From Pseudevernia furfuracea (Eukaryota; Ascomycota; Lecanoromycetes; Lecanorales; Parmeliaceae), in NCBI GenBank assembly GCA_022315425.1, contig JAIUPT010000040.1, positions 124,001-188,000 on the forward strand: a DNA stretch of 64,000 bases, in the 5' to 3' direction. Both the position numbers and the translations under genes were made by a program. The notes beneath the pieces were generated by a model. That model did not search any database and had not been told where the DNA came from. It was given only the letters and a program-made list of their open reading frames with translations. Below are positions 23,304 to 33,976 of the stretch, one piece after another. Position 1 is the first letter of the stretch. Every line of letters starts with the position of its first letter.

Positions 23304-25140
23304 TTAGGGTAGTAAGCGTTGCAGGATATGGGAGGGTATATCGTCCGTGCCAGGGGCTTTCTTCGACGGCATCCTTCGAACCGCTCTTTGTATCTCCTGT
23401 TCTGTGATCCGTGGAAAGTTGAGCTGTTCCGTATACGTGGAATTTCTGATGTCTGCTAGGTCGACCTCCGGTGGTGGTGGGAAGAACGTGGCTCTGAATA
23501 TCTCGGCTTTGGCGTGGTGGTCGAACTCCAACTCATCGCCATTTTTTCGTAAGGGTGGTGTGAACGGCTGCCTTGGCACTCGGTTACGTGCCCATCTAGC
23601 AAGTTTCCAGAATCCACCCTGCGTGGCCGTTTCCTCTCGGACCCTTTAGCGGTACGCGTCGCGTAATGTCTTCTTGATGAGCCTACCTTTGTGGTTACGC
23701 GCCTGGCGATACGCTTCCCAGTCGCTTTGCAGCCGTGTCCTCTGGTATTTCCTTCGTAAGCGTCTCGCTGTCATTTGGGCGTCCTTGGATTCTTGTGTGA
23801 ACCCTGGAGTCGATTTCGTGCTCGGTCTGGCCGTCGGTGTGGAAGCCTCGACCGCCTTCGTGATCGCTGTGACTAAGTTAGATGTACGGTTATCTAGCTC
23901 TGCCTCGGAAGTGAGTGGGTCTAGTTGTGGTAAGGCTGTCTCTAGCTCGTTTTTCAAGATGGCATTTTTGGTGCGTTGCTATTGCCATCGTTCTGGCGGT
24001 TTGGAGTCCTCCACCTCGGTCATAATCTTCGTAACGACTGGTAAGTGATCCGAGTGATGGTCTAGGTCTTCTCTTACGCCGCAGTTAATCCTTCTTTGCT
24101 GAACCCAAGGTGTGCCGAAGACCAGGTCGACTGTGGTTTGTCCTCCCTGTCCGTCGAAGGTAACGGCCCCCCGGGGGGAGTAGAAGTTCCATTTGGTGTT
24201 CGCCTATAAGCCGAAGGAGGTCCTCTGCTTCGTCATCATGTCTTGGGTCTTCCCTCCCGTTCCACATGGGGTGGTGAAGGTTGAAATCTCCTACTACTAT
24301 TTGAATATTGCCCATATTTCTAGTCAGAACTTCTCGAATGAGCGGGACTGTGCTTTGTCCCGTATCGGTTGGGGGGTTATATGTGTTATGCACGTGTATC
24401 TTGTTTTCGTTCCCTCCATTTGCACAGGTGACGGTAATGGTGATAAGGTCCGGGGAATGAAGACTGGCGGCCTATTTGGCATTATAGATACTTTTGTTTA
24501 CAAGAAAGCATGTCCTTGTGTTTAGTTCATCCAGGTAAATAAGGTCGAAATACTAGCCACAAGGATGGTGTGTAGTATTGACGGTGGTGTTTTTCTAGGG
24601 TTCTTGGATAGCAATCAAGTCGAATTCCTCTATCCTCTCGTCTCGGAGCAAACTTGCCATAACCTTGTTCTTTGACCTCATCACGTTGTACTGCAATATT
24701 GATAGGTTGGGCTTGCTATTCATCGATCGTCATGGGTTGTGAGATCGCTGGTTGTGGTTCCAGTAGTCGAGGGTCAGTAGTATTATCCTGCATTTCCTGC
24801 TCCTCTCCACCTACTCGTCGTTCCTCTTGCTGTCTACCATTGATGCTTCTAGTGCGTCCTGTCAATGTCGGTTCTTCCCTGTGATCACTGGTGCCTCTCC
24901 CTATTTTCCGTGGCCTGGAAGAGGTCTGCTTTGTTGCGTGCAAAGATGTCTCCATCCTCCGGGGTAAAGACGCAAAATCCGTGTGAGCCTTGTACTTGCT
25001 GTGAAGCTGATCTGGAAGTCATCCTTGGTCGGGGATTGGCGCGTTCATTTCCCAGGGCTCGAGGCGCTACCCCTGCTACTTCTGCAGTCCTCTTCCTTTG
25101 TTGGGTGGTGTAGGTTGCGGTGGGCGGCTCAATAATCATT
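23304..25140 (-). mobile_element. Non-LTR (LINE-type) retrotransposon fragment
   Basis: On the minus strand, in broken frames, comes first the tail of an upstream ORF (RARNK- and Arg/Gln-rich text, about 25139-24716), then an endonuclease/exonuclease/phosphatase-type domain with VVGDFNLHHPMW (about 24300), a linker, and the start of a reverse transcriptase region with AVRRMPSKKAPGTDDIPSHI near 23320-23380. The sequence stops there: the catalytic YxDD segment, RNase H and 3' end are missing. It looks like a Tad/I-clade element of fungi. Several stops and frameshifts show it is dead. It abuts the 3' end of the kinase-like gene and precedes the NLR gene. Confidence 0.85.
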
Positions 25141-25239
25141 TCTGGACCGCCTGGCAGACCGCGACTTGAGGGTGGACCGGGTGTGGGCTGGGTGTGTAAA
25201 AGGCGGGAATTGCTGGGATCTCACCCCTGTCACCTAGCT

Positions 25240-25271
25240 CACTCGCTAAAGCGGCCATGGCCGCGCGAGTG
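25240..25271. repeat. Perfect palindrome inside a longer hairpin
   Basis: GCGGCCATGGCCGC at 25251-25264 is a perfect 14-bp palindrome. It is flanked by CACTCGC (25240-25246) and its complement GCGAGTG (25265-25271), with four unpaired bases on one side. It sits between the retrotransposon fragment and the NLR start, about 150 bases before the ATG. Confidence 0.7.
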
Positions 25272-25420
25272 GGCGCATTTCGATATCATGCAAATTTAAC
25301 TAACAAGCTAGTCTAGGAGAAGAAATTCTACGCTGATCCTCTCAGCCTCGTCAATTCTTTATCTCCAGCCTCGACAGCATACCCCTCATCGTTGCCTGCT
25401 GTCCACCGTCTACAACATCA

Positions 25421-28342
25421 ATGGCAGAGGTACTTAGCATCGCCTCCGGGATAGCTGGACTGGTCAGCTTAACCATCGAAATATTCAGCATCAGCTACAA
25501 GTATATCCATGGAGTCAGCGATGCGTCATCTTCTCTCCGCCGGTTCGTTAGTGAGTTGGAGAATTTGAAGATTGTCCTCGCTCAAGTTGAGAAGATGACC
25601 AAGGAGACGCATCAAAAGGACATATTTGGAGACGATGGCTCGTGCCTCCTATCAATCAAGGACAGCAATGAGTATCTTATTATGCTTCGGAAGGTCCACA
25701 ACAAACTGACAGAACGACAATTGGACTCTTCACTCCGGAGAAAAATCAAGGCTCTAACATGGCCGTTCTCAGAAAAGGAGACTCTTGATTTGGCCGAGTC
25801 TCTTCACCGGCATCTTGGGATATACAGTGCTGCGTTAGCAGCGGATGGCCGGTATACCAACACCGCTGAAAAAAACAGAGCGATTATTACTTATCTCGTT
25901 CTTCTAGTACCTTAGGAATGCTTACTTTGACCGAAGTCAGAGAGTCTAAGATCTCTCAACAACGTAATGAACCCCACGATTCTATTTAGCACGATTTACT
26001 CACATTGAACTGCTGCAGGGGTAGAGATGGAAGCAGTCCTCGACTGGCTGTCTCCCTTGAATATGTACCAGAAGCAACAAGATATCTTCTCTAGACGACA
26101 AACCAATACGGGCTCCTGGTTATTGTGGGACACCGTGTTTCAAAGCTGGGAGAAAGGCGAAAGCCCTCATAGAACACTGTGGTGCCCAGGCGACCGTATG
26201 TGCTGTCTGATTTATATCGAGACTCAACGGCTAACTAATCACTAAGCGGGGACCGGTAAAACTGTCATGACGTATGTGTTTACCTTTTAAGCGCCTTCTG
26301 ATGAAACAACTCATGTAGCCATAGGTCTCTTGTTGTTGATTACTTGGTCAAGAGCTACGTCAGCAAAGATGTCCGAGTCGCGTACATCTATTGTGGTTAC
26401 AAAGACCAAGTCGCGCAAACCGCATCGAATCTCATTGCTTGTCTTATAAGGCAGATCATAGGACGTTCAAATGCATTACCGCAACACCTTAGAAAACTAC
26501 ACATGGAACTCAAAGATCAGAAAAGAAAGCCAAGCTTGAACGAGCTGAAGATGCTGCTAGTATCTCTTTGCGATGGTCACGAACGGGTCTATATACTTGT
26601 CGATGCTCTAGACGAGTGCGAAGCAACCAAGGAAAGGAGAAATTTGCTGCCTCTGCTTGAAACCCTGCCGCATGGATCAACAAGGCTTTTCGTAACAAGC
26701 CGTCCGAACAACGAGGATATCAACCAAAGCTTCGAAAAAGCATCTAAAGTTACAATCAAGGCGTCTGAGTCGGATCTTCGACAGTACATCACAGAGAGGA
26801 TCGATGAAAGAAAAGACGTTGTTCACCGGTTGACACCCCAATTAAAGGAGAACATCGTGTCTACGCTCTCGGCCAAGGCTTCTGGCATGTAAGACTCCCC
26901 GAATCCTTCTCTATCAGGCACCTATTGACCTGTCCCTCTTGCAAAGGTTTCTGCTTGCTGCCCTCCAGATCGACCGAATTTTTGTTGCCAGGACAGTCAA
27001 GAAAATTAAATTGGCTCTTGAATCGATGCCAGGAGAGCTAGATGAACTATATCGACAGACCCTGGAGAGAGTCCAGAACCAAGCCGGTGATGATGGAGCG
27101 TTAGGTATGAGGATACTCAGCTGGATAACACATGCCAGGAGACCACTATCAGTCGACGAGCTACGATATGGCCTTGCCGTAGAGTATGATGAAGACGAAG
27201 GAGAGCCAGAGGATTTTGACGAGGACAATCTCCTCCCTCAAGGAAGCTTGGTCGATGTCTGCGCTGGTCTTGTTGTGATCGACTCGGCCAGCCGAATCAT
27301 TCGCCTGGTACATTTTACCACCCAAGAATACTTCAACAAGACACGTTCGCGACTCTTTGAACACGGCGAAGTCGATATCTCCAGAGCTTGTCTCACATAC
27401 CTGTCTTATGATATTGGCACGGATTTTGCAGCAGCAACCAAGAAACTTGTGGTCGAGGCACTCCGATCGCATCCTTTTCTGGGCTATGCAACGCGCCACT
27501 GGTTCTCGCACGTAAGAAGCGTTCTACTGGCCGAGAATACAGAAACAAAATTTTTGAAGGTCGTAGCGCGTTTCAAGAGCTCGTATAGCCTTTCGATATC
27601 GATTGATCTTTTAAAAGGGCTATTGGAAAACTACTACCGCTACTATCTGTTAGATATCTTATTGCGAGGAAACAGAAAAAGCAAGAGTCTTCCACTGGAA
27701 AGTGCTTCTGCCTTGGGTTTCGAGGAGCTAGTGAACGTCCTTCTTGATCATAGTACTGGATCATGCGCAGGTTTGGATAGCTCGTTAGTTATCGCATCGT
27801 ATGAGGGTCCTTTGAATGTTGTGAAGCTACTGCTACAGTACGGAGCCCGAGCCGATGTGGTAGTTTCCCTAAATGAAACGACTACTGCTCTTGCGGCTGC
27901 CTGTCGACGGGGGCATCTGTCAGTGGCGAAATGTTTGATAGAGAATGGGGCGGACATCCGTGGTGGAGCTTCTGAAGCCATGCCTCCACTTCATGCCGCA
28001 GCTTGTTACGGTAAACCGGTTATAGTCGATTTTTTGCTCAAAATAGGGGTCAATCCTAATGCCAGAGATTCGAGAGGAAGAACGGCTTGCCATTGGGCGG
28101 TTATGGGCCTTGAATACCTAATCCCTCCTTTTGATCTCTATCTTGAAGTGGTTGAATTACTCTTGGATAGAGGTGCTGATGCTTCCGCCAAGGACAAGAA
28201 TGATGAAACCGCTCGGAGCATTTTTGAGCGTACATGGTCGGAAAAATTGGGTCCGGAATATAGGGAGAAAGTACAGCAGCTAGCACAGAAAATGCTCCAA
28301 ATGGAACAAAACTCCTCCGGTTCTGCTAAACATGACCCTTAA
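25421..28342 (+). CDS. HeLo-like/NACHT/ankyrin NLR (STAND) protein
   Basis: ATG 25421 starts a HeLo-like fungal STAND N-terminal domain (MAEVLSIASGIAGLVSLTI). The NACHT follows: VLDWLSPLNMYQKQQDIF, a P-loop (CPGDPGTGKT) assembled across an intron, Walker B (VYILVDALDEC), RLFVTSRP, then LVHFTTQEYF and about five ankyrin repeats (VVKLLLQYGARADV; PLHAAACYGKPVIVDFLL; VVELLLDRGADAS). Exons supported: up to 26195, 26247-26271, 26325-26888, 26947-28342. The first intron is uncertain: donor GTATAC at 25852 and acceptor CAG at 26018 leave a one-base phase break, so it may use other sites or be damaged. HeLo-like domains in such proteins act as membrane-toxic or death-inducing effectors in fungal allorecognition (family knowledge). 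Ankyrin repeats would be the sensor. Confidence 0.85.
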
Positions 28343-28763
28343 GAGAAGAGACCGGTTCCTACGAGCAAAAGCTCTTCCGCGCTGGATGCTGTTCAAATTT
28401 GGTGCGTAATGGAGTTCTCAAGGAGATCAGGTGCATTGATGGCGGAGCGATGAGAAATGCAGAGATGGCGATGGCAGCACGATGGTGTTAAGTGCCGGCG
28501 ACGAGTGAATAGGATAAAGCGGAGCACACATCTAATGAATGTTGATTGCATGGGTCTCTCAAAATATATGTTTTCTTTCTTTCTTGCTTTCTTGCGATAT
28601 AAACCCGAGCTCTGCTAGACTTACATTTCTCACTTTCAAAAAAAACAACAACGATGCCCACCTTACCTCATATCCATTTCCCCTTTTCTCTCAATCAAAT
28701 CAAATCAAATCAAACCAAAACACACAAAAGTCGTAAAACCCCACACTCTCCCCTCCTCCCCTC
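28343..28763. other. Intergenic, convergent 3' flanks
   Basis: Simple sequence (TTTCTTTCTT near 28570-28590, ATCAA repeats near 28690-28715). No gene is supported. Confidence 0.6.
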
Positions 28764-29030
28764 TCACAGCATCCCCCTTCGCTGATCATACTGCCTCCTA
28801 AACTCCCTCTTCTTGTCCCCAACGTCCCGATACCGCCTCACGGTCCTCTCCTTCTCAAACCTCACCTGGACCTCAAACGCGTCTCTGTCATCGTTCCGCC
28901 ACTTCTCCCGGTGCGCGCCCTGGAACCGGTACGGGATGTAGCCGCCCTCTTCCACTCCCCAGTCGTAGCGCTTGGTGGTGGCGGGATAGCGAGGGCCGGG
29001 ACAGATTTCGCGGGAGTGGGCGGAGCCCAT
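28764..29030 (-). CDS. Small, probably N-myristoylated protein
   Basis: 88 codons, ATG at 29028-29030. Upstream in-frame ATGs exist but are preceded by low-complexity Ser/His text, so MGSAHSRE is the better start. It fits the myristoylation consensus (Gly2, Ser6). The body has CPGPRYPATTKRYDWGVEEG, YIPYRFQGAHREKW and a highly charged C-terminal helix (about 35 of the last 50 residues charged or polar). I recall similar short conserved proteins in filamentous fungi but know no function. The upstream minus-strand leader has GATGA/TCATC repeats (about 29060-29125) and a probable AT-rich promoter near 29200. Confidence 0.6.
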   Translation of the reverse strand: MGSAHSREICPGPRYPATTKRYDWGVEEGGYIPYRFQGAHREKWRNDDRDAFEVQVRFEKERTVRRYRDVGDKKREFRRQYDQRRGML

Positions 29031-31110
29031 TGTAGTAAGAGTTTGTTTGGTGTGTGCGGTATTTGGGAAGGGGGCTTTTTTGTGAGATGAGATAGAATGA
29101 GATGAGATGAGATAAGATGTGTGTGGATTGAGTGATTGAGGAAGCTGGGGGGATTGCAAGGAGTTGGGATGAGAAGGGGAAGATAGCCCATGGGGGATTT
29201 ATATAATTCGACGAGTGTGAGCTGTTGTGGGGAGGTTAATCGAATCTCGGCGTACAAAGAGATTGTATTGTATTTGAAAGGGTTCATTGTGAAGGATCCT
29301 TTCTCAAAGCAAGGCTTTGTCTACACAGATATACAATGCTGAGTGTGTGTGTGTGAGCGCGCTTTAGCCCCAAGTACAAAGTATGGACAAAGATCCGGCT
29401 GACAATGCCATTGTTTCTTCCCACCCCATGTCTCAAGTCCCATGAAGCACGAAGTCACGTAAAGTGGAGGAAAAAACACTCCCCCAACAAAGACTTCTGA
29501 CGATTCGCCCCGTGCAGATTCCGGATCCACAATCCCCTCTTCATTAACCACGCAACGGGCTTTCGCGGCATGTATCTTGAGATACGGCACTTTATCAAAG
29601 GACGACGATTCCCATCGCTCCCAACTCGCTCACAAAGTCGCAATAAACAGCGCCAATCGAACTCACCAACCCAACCCCGGAAATCCCTCATCCACGACCC
29701 TCGTACAACGACGGAAACAAAGGAGGGCACCCCCCACCACCCCACCAGCGTCGAGTAACCCCTCACGCGAGGGCTGAGACGGCGAAAGAAAGGAAGAAAG
29801 AAAGGAAATCAGACACTTCCATAACGCACAAAGTTCCGCCGACCGTGGACGCGTGGAGCGGGCGCTATACTGAAGTTGGTCCTTCGAAGGGTTTCAAAGC
29901 CGGTGTGCTCAGGGGATGTAGGTGAAATTCTTGCGTAGAGAGAGAGTGAGGGAGAGGTGTCGGAGTGTCTAGGCCATTCCATACATGATGTTTGTAGGAC
30001 CATTTTTTGTTAGCCATGAGGTCTTATACCTCATGGATCCCACCATAGATCTACATGCTGTCTATCTTCATCCACTGCAGCCTATGACAAGAGGGAGAGG
30101 AAGAGAAAAAGATCGATAGAGATGGAGACGGAGACGGACAAAGTCCCAACACCTCCAAACCCTCACCATCCAGAGCAAAAAAAAAAGCCGCCCCTGGTCT
30201 TTTCCCTCTTCTGCGTGCGGAGGAGATCTAATCTTCCCCCGGGGGGGGGGGGGGGGGGTGTGGACTGTGGTCGTGTTGGGTCTCGGTAGAGAGTTTTCTT
30301 ACCTGGAGTAGAAACCTCCAATTCCCCAAATTCCCCAAACCAACCAAACAAACAAACAGGAAAGAGTGAGAGGGGAAAAAAAAGCCGTCGTTTGTTTTCA
30401 TCAATCCACGATGGGGTTTTGTTTTGTTTTGTTTTGTTTTGGTAAGGTAAGGTAATCAAGTATTGGTTATGCGTTCATTAAGTTACTTGATAAAATAAAA
30501 AATTTGTTGCTTCTTACTCCACTTACGGTCGGAAAGATAGAGTAGGGACGATTTTCCCATGCACACACACGTACTCTACGTGAACGAGGAATAATGCCCC
30601 GTCCGTCCAGAATTACTGTAAGTGACGGGTACTTATTCGGGGGGGGGGGGGGGAAAGGTCCGAGACAAGAGTCATCACTTTTGGGGACCGACAGGGTTTC
30701 ATTCGGAATTTGCGCCCTCTGTGCGTGACTTCTGCTGTAGTTGCGCTTCAACATTTCTGCATGCGTAGATTGGATACGGCAGCTCGCTGGAGCAGGCGTG
30801 GGTGCATGCTTGCCGTTAAATGAATTGAGATGTTTAGGTTCATGTGTAGACTTACACGAGTATGTATTGTGCTTGCGTTGGCTATATACATTGAGTATCT
30901 CGGTATATATATACATGACCACCTTTGCCAGAATCTAGTCGCTACTTTTATCCAAGATGCATCATCCCTGGTGTGTATACCAATCATGCTTCCACCAAGA
31001 AGCGAGCGCCGACGCTGCGATGCAAAAACCTTCCCTTTTCCAAATGAAATCTACCAACCAAGGATATATCCCAAAGCCAAGTAAATACCAACCCAAGCGC
31101 AAGCAGACGA
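29031..31110. other. Gene-poor stretch with many homopolymers
   Basis: No gene is supported. It contains a GATGA repeat (29090-29125), poly-G of about 20 at 30239-30258, a TTTTG repeat (30418-30445), a second poly-G at about 30639-30652 and TATA-rich segments near 30900. ORFs on both strands lack domains. Confidence 0.6.
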
Positions 31111-33288
31111 TTACTTCGCGGCCCCATCCGCAGCAATCAGCTTCGGGTCCTCCCAAACGCCTACTCCTTCGCACCCTTTCGGCATTCTACATCGAGTCCT
31201 CAACTTTTCGGGGACCGTTTTCCAAAGTACCTCTCTGACCTCGTTCGCAACCTTTTCGACACTGTCAATCGCCCATATGACGTCCAGATGCTCATACTCT
31301 TCTATGATCTTCGAATGCACGACTCTAACGTGAGGTTCTCTGCCCCTTTCAAATCGCCGGAGCAGCCGTCGGCCATCGACCAATTCGTCTGAGCCCGCGA
31401 CCCAGAGGGCGAAGGGTGGGACATGCTCGTCGAACCAGGCTTTGCGGCCACGATCGACATGAGATTGGTCCGGGTGTTTCTGACCGTCCAGCATCCGTTC
31501 GGTTGAGTGTTCGGTGCTGTGGGTGTAATAATCTTCATCTTCCTCGTCTTCCTCATCTTCGATTCTACCTTCTTCACGGGTTGCGAGAATGCATTTCTGG
31601 CTAGCGAAACATTCGCGTCCGAGCCACCAACGCATGCTCTCCGCGCTCACATATACAGGCGCGAACTGGAAAAAGCGGGCTCGAAGGCCCTGGTCCCAGC
31701 GGTCGTCGGTCCAGTTGAAAAGGAAGGAAAAGACGCGGTAGCCTAGTGCGCCATAAAGGCGGCCTGGGAGCCAGGAGTGCATGGTCATCATGAAAGGGAT
31801 GAAGGAATGGATGCCAAACATCACGCGAAACATGCCCGGGGAGATTATTCGCATGAATTTGATACACATCTTCCCGATCAACGGGCCCGCATAGACAGCC
31901 GGCGCCAACGCACAGAAGACTGAAATCTTATCCCCCAAATCCGGTCTCTGTTCCTTCGCCAATGCGACGAATGTCTCCGTCGTTCCCTGGGAGTGGCATA
32001 TCAGGCCCAGTTTAGGAAATCCGGTTTCCGAGAGCACGCGCGACACGAGCGCAGAGAGGTCCATCACGCCCATTTGGCGGATGTTCCAATTCCACATTCT
32101 AGGGTCGGTGCTACTAAGGAGTTGATGCTTTGGATTGAAGCCGCAGCGGTTGTTGCCGAGCCAGACGTCGTAGCCGGATTTGCATAGGTAGAAGGCGTGG
32201 GAGGAGTCATCGTTAACGCAGTACGCGCCGGAGGATTGAAGGAGGCCGTGGACGAGAAGAATGGGGTATTTGCGTTTTTTTGGTGGGTGGGTAGATGAGG
32301 ACGATGTAGCGGTGCTGTTGCTGGAGGAGCGGTCATGGTCGAAAGGCGTGAGAAGGACGGGGGGACCGTGGGAACGTTGGGATGCAGAAGCGGGTGTATG
32401 TTGTTTCGGGTTGTATATGTGCACGAGTTCGATGATGAAACCGTCCTCGGTCATGACCTCGTAGGTTTCCGCGTCCAGGCCTACCCTTCGCGCATAGTAG
32501 CCGAGGTCGCATACTAGTGGGTCTTTGCCACTTTCTGTAGGCTCGAATTCCTCCCCGTCCTGACCGGCCTCCTCTTCGTCGTTAGCACCTTCAGCATTCG
32601 GGCTGCTCTCGCCACGCCGCCGTTTATGTTTCCACTTCCTTGCCTCCTCATTCCTCATCTGTTGCCTCCTCTTTTCTTCTTTGTAGAAGGGCCGCCGGGC
32701 GTCAGGGTTGCGGAAGGTCAAACGTATTCCTATGTGCCGAAACATCAATGGTATACTGGTGAAGGCTGATCCAAGGACAATGACACCCAGAAATGCAAGA
32801 GATAGTATAGCTGACGAGACTCGGAAGCCGATGCATTGCATGTCTCGCATTAGGGATGGTGGCCCATGCAGAGGTAATTCTGGAAAAAGGGGATTCGTTC
32901 TCGAGGGTGGTATTGCGTTGCGTAAAGATGCGTCGGGCCGTGTCGACGGTGTAGATTGTGCTTGACTGGACTCCTCAACGCCTTCTTCATGTTTCAAGAG
33001 TAAGGGGTCACGCCTTTGGCGGCCAGAGACGGTGCTCTGGTCTTCGACTTGGTCTCTTAATTTGTTCAGCTCTAATGCCTCCTTGAGCGGTACTGCTGGT
33101 AATCTCGATCCATTCTCGGTCTCAATGACTGGATCTTGTGGGGTGATAAAGCGCGCTTCCACGGCCATGGCACCCTCTCTTTGTTTGTTTTTGGCATCGT
33201 GTTCAGGAGAGTGGAGGGATAGCTTCTCGGATTGATGCGTGAATTTGATGGCAGTACTGGTCCTGCGCTCTGCGGGATCATTTGCCAT
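31111..33288 (-). CDS. Steryl-ester/triglyceride lipase, alpha/beta-hydrolase
   Basis: Intronless, 725 codons. The N-terminal about 200 residues are disordered with one hydrophobic segment (about residues 155-178, VSSAILSLAFLGVIVLG) that would anchor the protein to a membrane or lipid droplet. Then comes the lipase-associated segment (EVMTEDGFIIELVHI), oxyanion region PILLVHGLLQSS, NNRCGFNPKH, WNWNIRQMGVMDL, nucleophile elbow CHSQG (Ser near residue 431), Asp in AGSDELVDG (about 634) and His in YEHLDVIW (about 668). The triad is complete. The architecture matches yeast Tgl1/Yeh1/Yeh2 enzymes, which cleave steryl esters and triacylglycerol. An acidic insertion (about residues 560-600) is lineage-specific. 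ATG at 33286-33288 is used; a competing upstream frame (33072-33422) suggests an alternative 5' exon is possible. Divergent from PEX6. Confidence 0.9.
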   Translation of the reverse strand: MANDPAERRTSTAIKFTHQSEKLSLHSPEHDAKNKQREGAMAVEARFITPQDPVIETENGSRLPAVPLKEALELNKLRDQVEDQSTVSGRQRRDPLLLKHEEGVEESSQAQSTPSTRPDASLRNAIPPSRTNPLFPELPLHGPPSLMRDMQCIGFRVSSAILSLAFLGVIVLGSAFTSIPLMFRHIGIRLTFRNPDARRPFYKEEKRRQQMRNEEARKWKHKRRRGESSPNAEGANDEEEAGQDGEEFEPTESGKDPLVCDLGYYARRVGLDAETYEVMTEDGFIIELVHIYNPKQHTPASASQRSHGPPVLLTPFDHDRSSSNSTATSSSSTHPPKKRKYPILLVHGLLQSSGAYCVNDDSSHAFYLCKSGYDVWLGNNRCGFNPKHQLLSSTDPRMWNWNIRQMGVMDLSALVSRVLSETGFPKLGLICHSQGTTETFVALAKEQRPDLGDKISVFCALAPAVYAGPLIGKMCIKFMRIISPGMFRVMFGIHSFIPFMMTMHSWLPGRLYGALGYRVFSFLFNWTDDRWDQGLRARFFQFAPVYVSAESMRWWLGRECFASQKCILATREEGRIEDEEDEEDEDYYTHSTEHSTERMLDGQKHPDQSHVDRGRKAWFDEHVPPFALWVAGSDELVDGRRLLRRFERGREPHVRVVHSKIIEEYEHLDVIWAIDSVEKVANEVREVLWKTVPEKLRTRCRMPKGCEGVGVWEDPKLIAADGAAK

Positions 33289-33976
33289 TCGGACTCGAGA
33301 TCTAAGTCCGAGATTTCGGCCGAGGGGAAGGATTCAGGGTCAGGGGGCATGGGAGGGCGTTTGGGAGGGCAATCTTGGCGGATAGACTTGCATGGCGGTG
33401 GTTTGGCTACCTTATTATTCAATTGTCCAATTAAGCTGTACCATTATTATTGTGTAACAAAAGGAAAGAAAAGAAAAGAGAAAAGAGAAAAGAAAAAGAA
33501 AAAGCAAATACTCTACTCTACTCTACTCTCGTATAGTACTACTGAGCTGGGCGATCATGCGCGATCGAAATCGCAATCGCCATCTTAAAGTAGTAATGAT
33601 CTCTAAGCGCTGAGTTACTGAGGCGTCCTAGACGGCAGACGGCAACTACTCGTACTCTATCTCCCGAATGTCCGCGGGTTTCAATGACTGATGGGTCGCT
33701 GCTTCCAAACACTACCTTACCTTACGACTACCGAAAACACCAAAACCCAGCCTTTCACTCTCAAGGGCAAAGACTCAATAAGCAAGGATAACCTTTCCAG
33801 AAACCCAATCGGTCATCTGTGTTTGGGCTCACGCCAACGAGTACTGGTACCTGAATCTATACCCGTCTCAGTCGAACCTCGGCCCAATTTTCGAGAAATG
33901 GCATCTGGGTGGGGTCAAAATTCGATTACGCCCAACTATCCCACACAAGGATCTCTTTCTACCGAGTTGTCTTGAG
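33289..33976. other. Divergent intergenic region with a long upstream ORF
   Basis: This is the shared promoter of the lipase (minus) and PEX6 (plus). It has A/G-rich runs (33455-33508) and CTCTA repeats (33510-33530). A plus-strand ORF of 94 codons starts at ATG 33691 and ends TGA 33973-33975, one base before the PEX6 ATG. It has no domain and may be a leader ORF or chance. Confidence 0.5.

Noticed and set aside
29920..29940. Match to an 18S rRNA motif (AGGTGAAATTCTTG)
   Set aside because: Only 14 bases agree and the flanks do not resemble rRNA; treated as chance.
33072..33422. 116-codon ORF overlapping the lipase start
   Set aside because: Overlaps conserved lipase frame; may hint at another 5' exon, but there is no domain and no in-phase splice found.
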